A program made the translations under genes and the position numbers. 64,000 bases of DNA from Trissonchulus latispiculum (lineage: Eukaryota; Nematoda; Enoplea; Enoplida; Ironidae): positions 1-64,000 of the forward strand of contig JASAND010019863.1 in assembly GCA_030248195.1 (NCBI GenBank). Direction: 5' to 3'. The stretch's first letter is position 1, and every line of letters starts with the position of its first letter. Positions 24,001 through 36,000 of this stretch are shown piece after piece. The notes beneath the pieces were generated by a model. It saw nothing but the letters and a program-made list of their open reading frames with translations, did not search any database and had not been told where the DNA came from.

Positions 24001-27000
24001 TACCCACCAAATTTCAGCTCCGGGCGTTGAGCCTAGCTTGAGTTAATAGGGGGGGACAAGAAGAAGAAGAATAATAATAATAATAACTAGCGCTACTGCA
24101 AGAATGTGTTGCCCACAACTGGTTTTTCTGTTTATTTTTCTGCCATAACTTTCACCAGAAGCATTTCCGGAAAATACGGTAATGATGAAAATTACTCAGC
24201 ACGACGAGCTCTTTCATTTGAGCACCATATCGACCACTTTCAGAGAAATTTTTCAAAATCCGGAATTTTCCGGGGCGAATATCTCGAAATCCGTAAATTT
24301 TCGGGAAATTTCGGTTTTAGTTTCGAAATCAGCGTGGTCGAGTTACCCTATGACCAACTTTTGAGTGAAATCGGAGACAAAAAATTTTTCGACCCAAAAT
24401 CCGGGTTTTCGTGAATTCCCGGATTTTCAGTTTTTCGGTCATAACTTTCGCTAGACGCATTTTCGGAAAATGTCGCAAGAAGGAAAGTTGCTCAGCTCGA
24501 CGAGATCTTTCATTTGAGTACCATATCGACCACTTTTGTAGAAATTTTTCAAAATCCGGAATTTTCCGGGTCGAATATCTCGAATTCCGGAAATTTTCCG
24601 GAAATTTCGATTTCAGTTTCGAAATCAGCGTGGTCGAGTTACCCTATGACCAACTTTTGAGCGAAATCGGAGACAAAAAATTTTTGACCAAATTTTGGAT
24701 TTTGAAATTTCGCCTTGGTCCCCCCTTACCAACCGAAAAATTCCGGGATTCGCCATTCCCGGAATCCGGAATGTATCGGAGCCATCTTACTTCCCGGAGA
24801 TGTCCCAGTCAAGGGCTTCAAAATGAGGTATCAACCACCCCTGTACCCCTTCCCAATCTCGAGATCTAGGGGGGGACAGACGGATAATAATAATAATAAT
24901 AATAACTAGCGCTACAGCAAGAATGTGTTGCCCACAACTGGTTTTTCTGTTTATTTTTCTGCCATAACTTTCGCTAGAGGCATTTTCAGAAAATGTCGCA
25001 AGAAGGAAAGTTGCTCAGCTCGACGAACTCTTTCGTTTGAGCACGATATCGACCACTTTCAGAGAAATTTTTCAAAATCCGGAATTTTCCGGAACGAATA
25101 TATCGAAATCCGTAAATTTTCGGGAAATTTCGATTTTAGTTTCGAAATCAGCGTGGTCGAATTACCCTATGACCAGCTTTTAAGCAAAATCGGAGACAAA
25201 AAATTTTTCAACCCAAAATCCGGATTTTCGTGAATTCCCGGATTTTCACTTTTTCGGACATAACTTTCGCTAGACGCATTTTTGGAAAATGTCGCAAGAA
25301 GGAAAGTTGCTCAGCTCGAGGAGATCTTTCATTTGAGTACCATATCGATCACTTTTGGAGAAATTTTTCAAAATCCGGAATTTTCCGGGTCGATTATCTC
25401 GAAATCCGGAAATTTTCCGGAAATTTCGATTTCAGTTTCGAAATCAGCGTGGTCGAGGTACCCTATGACCAACTTTTGAGCGAAATCGGAGACAAAAAAT
25501 TTTTGACCAAATTTAGGATTTTGAAATTTCGCCTTGGTCCCCCCTTACCAACCGAAAAATTCCGGGATTCGCCATTCCCGAAATCCGGAAGGTATCGGAG
25601 CCATCTTGCTTCCCGGAGATGTCCTAGTCAAGGGCTTCAAAATAAGGTATCAACCACCCCTGTACGCCTTCCCAATCTCGAGATCTAGGGGGGGGACAGA
25701 CGGATAATAATAATAATAATAATAAATCCTACCGGCATCAACGGGTTGTCGCAGCCATTTTCCTCTTATCTAAAGGGCCAAAACTCAGTTTTGGTACATT
25801 TTCAGAACTTGGTTCTATTGCAACCTTCTTCCTACTCGGTGAGGACTTTCAAATGTGTACCATATCGACTACTTTTGAGACAATTTTTAAAAATTCCGAT
25901 TTTCCGGGAATTCCCGGTTTTCGGTTTTTCGGACGGAACTTTCGCTAGGCGCATTTTCGAAAAATGTCGCAAGAAGTAAAGTTGCTCAGCTCGACGAGCT
26001 CTTTCATTTGAGTACCATATTGACCACTTTTGGGGAGATTTTTCAAAATCCGGAATTTTCCGGGCCGAATATCTCGAAATCCGTAAATTTTGCGGAAAAT
26101 TCGATTACAGTTTCGAAATCAGCGTGGTCGAGTTACCCTATGACCAACTTTTAAGCAAAATCGGAGACAAAAAATTTTTAGTCCAAAATCCGGGTTTTCG
26201 TGAATTCATGGATTTTCAGTTTTTCGGCTATAACTTTCGCCAGACGCATTTCCGGAAAATGTCGCAAGAAGTAAAGTTGCTCAGCTCGACGAGCTCTTTC
26301 ATTTGAGTACCATGTCGACCACTTTTGGAGAATTTTTTCAAAATCCGGAATTTTCCGGGTCGAATATCTCGAAATCCGGAAATTTTCCGGAAATTTCGAT
26401 TTCAGTTTCGAAATCAGCGTGGTCGACTTACCCTATGACCAACTTTTAAGCAAAATCGGAGACAAAAAATTTTTACGTTTCCCTTGGTCCCCCCTTACGA
26501 TTTTTAAAATTCCGGGATTCGCCATTCCCGGAATCCGGGAGATATCGGGATGCCCTTACAAACGGGAGCACTTCAGGTCACCCTACAACTATGGTGAGAA
26601 TTTCAGCCCGATCGGTCCAGCCAATCTCGAGAAAAAGGGGGGGGACACAAATGTTGACCGGAATAATAAATAAATAAATAAATAAATAAATAAAGAAACT
26701 TAGCCATATCAAAGGGTTGTCTTTTTTTTAAAAAAAATGCGACAACCCAATAAGCACAGAACGATAACAAGGTGTTGCCATTTCCTTTGGAAAAGTGGGC
26801 AACACAATAATAATAAGCACAGACCAATAACAAAGTGTTGCCCAAATCCTTTGGAAAAGTGGGCAACACAATAATAATAATAATAACACGACGAGAATAA
26901 GGGTTTGCCCTTTTCCTTCGGAAGTAGCGGCAAACCAATAAATCCTACCGGCATCAACGGGTTGTCGCAGCCATTTTCCTCTTATCTAAAGGGTCAAAAC

Positions 27001-30000
27001 TCAGTTTTGGTACATTTTCAAAACTTGGTTCTATGACAAATTTTTTCCTACTCGTTGAGGGCTTTCAGATGAGTACCATATCGACTACTTTTGAGACAAT
27101 TTTTGAAAATTCGGGTTTTCCGGGAGTTACCGGATTTTTAGTTTTTCGGTTATAACTTTCGCTAGGCGGATTTCCGCAAGATCCCGCAAGCAGGAAACTT
27201 GTTCAGCTCGACGAGCTCTTTCATTTGAGCCCCATATCGACCACTTTTGGAGAAATTTTTCAAAATCCGGAATTTTCCGGATCGAATATCTCGAAATCCG
27301 TAAATTTTCCGGAAATTTCGATTTCAGTTTCGAAATCAGCGTGGTCGACTTACCCTATGACAACCTTTTAAGCAAAATCGGAGACAAAAAATTTTTAAGT
27401 CCAAAATCCGGGTTTTCGTGAATTCCCGGATTTTCAGTTTTTCGGCTATAACTTTCGCTAGACACATTTCCGGAAAATGTCGCAAGAAGGAAAGTTGTTC
27501 AGCTCGGCGAGCTCTTTCATTTGAGTACCATATCGACCACTTTTGGAGAAATTTTTCAAAATCCGGAATTTTCCGGGTCGAATATCTCGAAATCCGGAAA
27601 TTTTCCGGAAATTTCGATTTCAGTTTCGAAATCAGCATGGTCGACTTACCCTATGACCAACTTTTAAGCAAAATCGGAGACAAAAAATTTTTACGTTTCC
27701 CTTGGTCCCCCCTTACGATTTTTAAAATTCCGGGATTCGCCATTCCCGGAATCCGGGAGATATCGGGATGCCCTTACAAACGGGAGCACTTCAGGTCACC
27801 CTACAACTATGGTGAGAATTTCAGCCCGATCGGTCCAGCCAATCTCGAGAAAAAGGGGGGGGACACAAATGTTGACCGGAATAATAAATAAACTAGCGCT
27901 ACTGCAAGAATGTGTTGCCCACAACAGGTTTTCCTGTTTATTTTTCTGCCATAACTTTCGCTAGACGCATTTGCAGAAAATGTCGCAAGAAGGAAAGTTG
28001 CTCAGCTCAACGTGCTCTTTCATTTAAGCCCCATATTGACCACTTTTGGAGAAATTTTTCAAAATTCGGAATTTTCCGGGGCGAATATATCGAAATCCGT
28101 AAATTTTCGGGAAAATTCGATTTCGGTTTCGAAATCAGCGCGGTCGAATTACCCTACGACCAACTTTTGAGCGAAATCGGAGACAAAAAATTTTTCGATC
28201 CAAAATCCGGATTTTCGTGAATTCCCGGATTTTCAGTTTTTCGGACATAACTTTCGCTAGACGCATTTTCGGAAAATGTCGCAAGAAGGAAAGTTGCTCA
28301 GCTCGACGAGATCTTTCATTTGAGTACCATATCGACCACTTTTGGAGAAATTTTTCAAAATCCGGAATTTTCCGGGTGGAATATCTCGGAATCCGGAAAT
28401 TTTCCGGAAATTTCGATTTCAGTTTCGAAATCAGCGTGGTCGAGTTACCCTATGACCAACTTTTGAGCGAAATCGGAGACAAAAAATTTTTGACCAAATT
28501 TTGGATTTTGAAATTTCGCCTTGGTCCCCCCTTACCAACCGAAAAATTCCGGGATTCGCCATTCCCGGAATCCGGAAGGTATCGGAGCCATCTTGCTTCC
28601 CGGAGATGTCCTAGTCAAGGGCTTCAAAATGAGGTATCAACCACCCCTGTACCCCTTCCCAATCTCGAGATCTAGGGGGGGGACAGACGGATAATAATAA
28701 TAATAATAACTAGCGAAGTAGCGAGAATGGGTTGCCGCGGCATTTCCCCTTTGGGGGCCGGCATTTTCCCTTTCGTACACTTTGGCGGCTTGGCCCTATT
28801 ACAACTTTTTATCTACTCAACGAGAGCTTTCTAATGATACCCATATTAGGTGATTTCCGCTACTTCCAATTTTCAGCCATTTTGGCCGATTTTGACCATT
28901 TTTGACCTCTTTGAAGCTCCGTAACTCAATTTTCGTACACTTTGGCGGCTTTGCCCTATTACAACTTTTTGTCTACTCAACGAGTGCTTTCGAATGAGTC
29001 CCATATTGGGCGGTTTCCGATACTTTCAATTTTGAGCCATTTTGGCCGATTGTGACCATTTTTGACCTCTTTGAAGCTCCGTAACTCAATTTTCGTACAC
29101 TTTGGAGACTTGGCCCTATTACTACTTTTTATCTACTCAATGAGAGCTTTCGAATAAGCCCCATATTGGGTGGTTTCCGATACTTTCAATTTTGAACCAT
29201 TTTGGTCGATTTTGACCATTTTTGACCTCTTTGAAGCTCCGTAACTCAATTTTCGTACATTTTGGCGGCTTGGCCCTATTACAACTTTTTATCTACTCAA
29301 CGAGAGCTTTCGAATGAGCCCCATATTGGGCGGTTTCCGATACTTTCAATTTTGACCATATGCAGCATCACCGTATCGAGTACTTTCGCATACCGCAAGG
29401 GGGGGAACCCCCCGCGCTTCAGTCAACTCTTCACCCCACCCCCTAACCCCCCTGAAAATTTCAGCCCAATCGGTCGACCCTAGCAAAAGTTAGAGGGGGG
29501 GGACAGGGGGTGGTCACGAGAATAATAATAACTAGCGAAGTAGCGAGAATGGGTTGCCGCTGCATTTTCCGTTTATAGATGGCTATATCTCCCCAAAGAG
29601 GCACCTTTGTGACCCAGTATAGTCTGATTCGTGTAGTGCGTATCGAGAGCTCTCAATAGAGTACCATATTGACCATATTTAGAGTTGTTTAGATTTTTGG
29701 TCATTTTGGTAGATTTTGACCATTTTTGACCCCTTTGAAGCTCCGTAACTCAATTTTCGTACATTTTGACGACTCGGCCCTATTACAACTTTTAATCCAC
29801 TCACCTAGAGCTTTCGAATGAGCCCCATATTGGGCGGTTTCCGATACTTTTAATTTTGAGCCATTTTGTCCGATTTTGCCCATTTTTGACCTTTTTGAAG
29901 CTCCGTAACTCAATTTTCGTACATTTTGACGACTCGGCCCTATTACAACTTTTAATCCACTCACCTAGAGCTTTCGAATGAGCCCCATATTGGGCGGTTT

Positions 30001-33000
30001 CCGATACTTTCAATTTTGAGCCATTTTGTCCGATTTTGCCAATTTTTGACCTCTTTGAAGCTCCGTAACTCAATTTTCGTACATTTTGACGACTCGGCCC
30101 TATTACAACTTTTAATCCACTCACCTAGACCTTTCGAATGAGCCCCATATTGGGCGGTTTCCGATACTTTCAATTTTGAGCCATTTGCAGCATCACCGTA
30201 TCGAGTACTTTCGCATACCGCAACGGGGGGAGCCCCCCGCGCTTCAGTCAACACTTCACCCCACCCCCAACCCCCACCTCAAATTTCAGCCCAATCGGTC
30301 AACCCTAGCAAAAGTTAGAGGGGGGGGACAGGTGTGGGCACGAGATGAATAATAAATAATAATAATAATAATAATAATAAACGGACATACCCAGATGAAA
30401 GGGTTGCCTTTTTTGTGTAAAAAGCGGCAACCCAATAAAGGGACATACCCAGATGAAAGGGTTGCCTTTTTTGTGGAAAAAGCGGCAACCCAATAACTAG
30501 CGAAGTTGCGAGAATGGGTTGCCGCGGCATTTTCCCTTTGGGGGGACGGATTTTCAGAAGAATGCAACAGTATTTTGGTCGTAATTTTCGCTACACGCAT
30601 TTCCCGAAAATGCCGCAAGCAGAAAAGTTGTTCAGCTCGACGAGCTCTTTCATTTGAGTACCATATTGACCACATTTGAAGAAATTTTTTAAAATCCGGG
30701 TTTTCGTGAATTCCCGGATTTTCAGTTTTTCGGCTGTAACTTTCGCTAGACGCATTTCCGGAAAATGCCGCAAGCAGAAAAGTTGTTCAGCTCGACGAGC
30801 TCTTTCATTTGAGTACCATATTGACCACTTTTGAAGAACTTTTTTAAAATCCGGGTTTTCGTGAATTCCCGGATTTTCAGTTTTTCGGCTGTAACTTTCG
30901 GTAGGCGCATTTCCGGAAAATGTCGCAAGAAGGAAAGTTGCTCAGCTCGACGAGCTCTTTCATTTAAGTACCATATCGACCACTTTCGGAAAAATTTTTC
31001 AAAATCCGGAATTTTCCGGGTCCAATATCTCGAAATCCGTAAATTTTCCGGAAATTTCGATTTCAGTTTCGAAATCAGCGCTATCGAATTACCCTATGCC
31101 CAACTTTTAAGCGAAATCGGGGACAAAAAATTTTTACGTTTCCCTTGGTCCCCCCTTACCATTTTAAAAAATTCCGGGAGCCGCCATTCCCGGAATCCGG
31201 GAAATACCGGACTGTCCGCGCTTCAGTCAACACTTCACCCCACCCCAAACCTCCACTGAAAATTTCAGCCCAATCGGTCCACCCAATCAAAAGTTAGAGG
31301 GGGGGGACAGGGGGTGGTCACGAGAATAATAATAACTAGCGAAGTAGCGAGAATGGGTTGCCGCGGCATTTCCCCTTAGGTTCCGGGTTTTCTTTCAGAA
31401 GATTGCAACAGTTTTTTGGTCGGAACTTTCGTTAGACGCATTTCCGGAAAATGCCGCAAGCAGAAACGTTGCTCAGCTCGACGAGCTCTTTCATTTGAGT
31501 ATCATATCGACCACTTTCGGAAAACTTTTTCAAAATCCGGGTTTTCGGGAATTCCCGGATTTTCAGTTTTTCGGCTGTAACTTTCGCTAGACGCATTTCC
31601 GGAAAATGCCGCAAGAAGGAAAGTTGTTCAGCTCGACGAGCTCTTTCATTTGAGTATCATATCGACCACTTTCGGAAAAATGTTTCAAAATCCGGTTTTT
31701 CGGGAGTTCCCGGATTTTCAGTTTTTCGGCTGTAACTTTTGCTAGACGCATTTCCGGAAAATGTCGCAAGAAGGAAAGTTGTTCAGCTCGACGAGCTCTT
31801 TCATTTGAGTACCATATCGACCACTTTCGGAAAAATTTTTCAAAATCCGGAATTTTCCGGGTCCAATATCTCGAAATCCGTAAAATTTCCGGAAATTTCG
31901 ATTTCAGTTTCGAAATCAGCGTGGTCGAATTACCCTATGCCCAACTTTTGAGCAAAATCGGAGACACAAAATTTTTGCGTTTCCCTTGGTCCCCCCTTAC
32001 CATTCTAAAAAATTCCGGGATTCGCCATTCCCGGAATCCTGAAAATATCGGACTGCCCGTGCTTCAGTCAACACTTCATCCCACCCCCAACACCCCTGAA
32101 AAATTTCAGCCCAATCGGGCCACCCCATCAAAAGTTAGAGGGGGGGGACAGGGGGTGGTCACGAGAATAATAATAATATAGGGACATACCCAGATGAAAG
32201 GGTTGCCTTTTTGTGAAAAAGCGGCAACCCAATAAAAACGGACATACCCAGATGAAAGGGTTGCCTTTTTGTGTAAAAAGCGGCAACCCAATAAATCCTA
32301 CCGGCATCAACGGGTTGTCGCGCATTTTCCTCTTATTCCTCTGTGCTTATATCGGCTCGGGCTCAAACTCAGTTTTGGAACATTTTCAGACTTTGGCCCT
32401 ATCACAACTTTTTCCCTACTCGCTGAGATCTTTCGAATAAGTACCATATTGACAACTTTTAGGACAATTTTTAAAATTCCGGAATTTTCCGGGCCTAATA
32501 TCTCGAAATCCGTGAATTTTCCGGGAATTTCAATTTCAGATTCGAAATCAGCACCACCGACTTACCCTATGACCAACTTTTAAGCAAAATCCGAGACAAA
32601 AAAGTTTTAAGTCCAAAATCCGGGTTTTCGTGAATTCCCGGATTTTCAGTTTTTCGGCTATAACTTTCGCTAGACGCATTTCCGGAAAATGTCGCAAGAA
32701 GGAAAGTTGTTCAGCTCGGCGAGCTCTTTCATTTGAGTACCATATCGACCACTTTTGGAGAAATTTTTCAAAATCCGGAATTTTCCGGGTCGAATATCTC
32801 GAAATCCGGAAATTTTATGGAAATTTCGTTTTCAGTTTCGAAATCAGCGTAGTCGACTTACCCTATGACCAACTTTTGAGCAAAATCGGAGACAAAAAAT
32901 TTTTACGTTTCCCTTGGTCCCCCCTTACGATTTTTAAAATTCCGGGATTCGCCATTCCCGGAATCCGGGAGATATCGGGATGCCCTTACAAACGGGAGCA

Positions 33001-36000
33001 CTTCAGGTCACCCTCCAACTATGGTGAGAATTTCAGCCCGATCGGTCCAGCCAATCTCGAGAAAAAGGGGGGGGACACAAATGTTGACCGGAATAATAAA
33101 TAAATAAACTAGCGCTACTGCAAGAATGTGTTGCCCACAACACGTTCCCTTTGGGGTAAAAACTCGATATTCGTACAGTTTCATGCTGCGGTCATATTAC
33201 AACTTTTTCTCAGGTCGTCAAGAGCTTTCGAATGATGCTAGTGTGAGCCCGATCCGCCAAGTTTCATTTTTGACCAATTTCTGCAACATGGACGGATGGA
33301 TGGTCAAAACTCGAATTTAGTACATTTTCAGGATTTGGCTCTATTACAACTTTTTCTTAGCTCGTTGAGAGCTTTCCAATGATCCCAAAATCAGCAGGAT
33401 ACAACAACTTTCATTTTTGACTAATTTTGCAAAATGGTTGCCCATAAAAGGGCAGTTGGGATAAGAGATTTTCGATAATTATTGCTGAAAGGTATTTGAT
33501 ACAGCTTCTTAAAAGGTATCCTAGCAAATCCACCAGCTGAATTTGACTAACAAGTTCAAAAACTCTTATATCAGGCGTTTCTTGGCAGTTTGCTCACTTT
33601 TGCGGTCTCCAACAGTGTAACTTTTGGCCATATCTCGAGATCCACAAGGGTTAGGAAAATTTCGATTGCAGATTTGGAATCTGCGTCCCCGGGTTACCCT
33701 ATGACCAACTTTTAAGCAAAATCGGAGATAAAAATTTTTTGACCAAATTTTGGATTTTGAAATTTCGCCTTGGTCCCCCCTTACGATTCTAAAAATTCCG
33801 GGGTCCGCCATTGCCGGAATTCGGAAGGTATCGGAGCCATCTTGCTTCCCGGAGATGTCCTTGTCAAGGGCTTCAAAATAAGGTATCAACCACCCCTGTA
33901 TCCCTTCCCAATCTCGAGATCTAGGGGGGGGACAGACGGATAATAATAATAATAATAATAACTAGCGAAGTTGCGAGAAAGGGTTGCCGCGGCATTTTCC
34001 CTTTGGGGGGACGGATTTTCAGAAGAATGCAACAGTATTTTGGTCGTAATTTTCGCTACACGCATTTCCCGAAAATGCCGCAAGCAGAAAAGTTGTTCAG
34101 CTCGACGAGCTCTTTCATTTGAGTACCATATTGACCACATTTGAAGAAATTTTTTAAAATCCGGGTTTTCGTGAATTCCCGGAGTTTCAGTTTTTCGGCT
34201 GTAACTTTCGCTAGACGCATTTCCGGAAAATGCCGCAAGCAGAAAAGTTGTTCAGCTCGATGAGCTCTTTCATTTGAGTACCATATTGACCACTTTTGAA
34301 GAACTTTTTTAAAATCCGGGTTTTCGTGAATTCCCGGATTTTCAGTTTTTCGGCTGTAACTTTCGCTAGACGCATTTCCGGAAAATGTCGCAAGAAGGAA
34401 AGTTGCTCAGCTCGACGAGCTCTTTCATTTAAGTACCATATCGACCACTTTCGTAAAAATTTTTCAAAATCCGGAATTTTCCGGGTCCAATATCTCGAAA
34501 TCCGTAAATTTTCCGGAAATTTCGATTTCAGTTTCGAAATCAGCGTTATCGAATTACCCTATGCCCAACTTTTAAGCGAAATCGGGGACAAAAAATTTTT
34601 ACGTTTCCCTTGGTCCCCCCTTACCATTTTAAAAAATTCCGGGAGCCGCCATTCCCGGAATCCGGGAAATACTGGACTGTCCGCGCTTCAGTCAACACTT
34701 CACCCCACCCCAAACCTCCACTGAAAATTTCAGCCCAATCGGTCCACCCAATCAAAAGTTAGAGGGGGGGGACAGGGGGTGGTAACGAGATGAATAATAA
34801 TAATAATAAAGGGACATACCCAGATGAAAGGGTTGCCTTTTTGTGAAAAAGCGGCAACCCAATAAGCACAGACCAATAACAAAGTGTTGCCCATTCCTTT
34901 GGAAAAGTGGGCAACACAATAAATAAATAAAGAAACTTAGCCATATCAAAGGGTTGTCTTTTTTTTAAAAAAATGCGACAACCCAATAATAAGCACAGAC
35001 CAATAACAAGGTGTTGCCATTTCCTTTGGAAAAGTGGGCAACACAATAAAGAAACTTAGCCATAACAAAGGGTTGTCTTTTTTTTAAAAAAAATGCGACA
35101 ACCCAATAACACGACGAGAATAAGGGTTTGCCCTTTTCCTTCGGAAGTAGCGGCAAACCAATAAATACAAGCGTCCACTGGTAGATCCAAGAATTCGCGA
35201 CTGGGGGTGTGGTGCTTCACGAGCAAACGTTCGCAAGGTTGAAATTGAAGAAATGATTTGTTTTTACAATAAAATCGGTCATAAAATCTGTTATTCTTTG
35301 CATTTCGAAGAACCGCTAAAATTTCTATAAGTATGGCAATTTCAAGGCCTAAATGGAAATTTTCAATAAAAACTTCGGGCATTTTCTTCATAAATACTAT
35401 AAATATGCTATTAATAAGAAAATTCGAGCAGGCGGCACGCAATTTTTTGGTCCTTTTTCCCATTTGTCTCCTTAATTTTTCCTAATTGAATCAAGACGGG
35501 GAGGGAGCGGCCGCCGGCCGCCTCCCCTGGCTCCGACCTGCAAGCGTCTGTATCCACTGCGTTTGTATTCTTATTGCAATATTTGAATTTTTCAGAAAAG
35601 TTTCAATTTGGGCTCAAGTCTTTCAGGTCCTGATGAGGTCCGAGATCGACCCGGTGCATAAGTGGTTTGAAAAATCTGAGTAATTTTAAAAACGAGCCTA
35701 AGGTATACGTACACTAAAAAACCATATATAATTTTTTCCGCAATTTTTTTCGGAAAAAGCTAACCCTTTTTGTGTATGAAATTTCCAGAGAATGGTGACT
35801 TTGGGAAAAATTGCTAATTCTGCTGCCAAAAGCATTGAAAAGACAACGAGGTTGTCATTGTATATACGCTGGCATGTTTAGTCAGTTTAAGCTTAAAAAC
35901 AGCGATTTTTCGAGTTTTTACCTTAAAAATGCTAATTAGGTAAATTTATGCATTGGGCTCGCCCCCACCACTTTGTGGAAGCCCCCCACTTCCCCTCCCT

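Noticed and set aside
22851..35165. CRISPR-like or integron-like array of short repeats with hairpins
   Set aside because: Repeat types vary, there are no uniform spacers and no cas or integrase genes, and the context is clearly animal nuclear DNA. The resemblance is only architectural.
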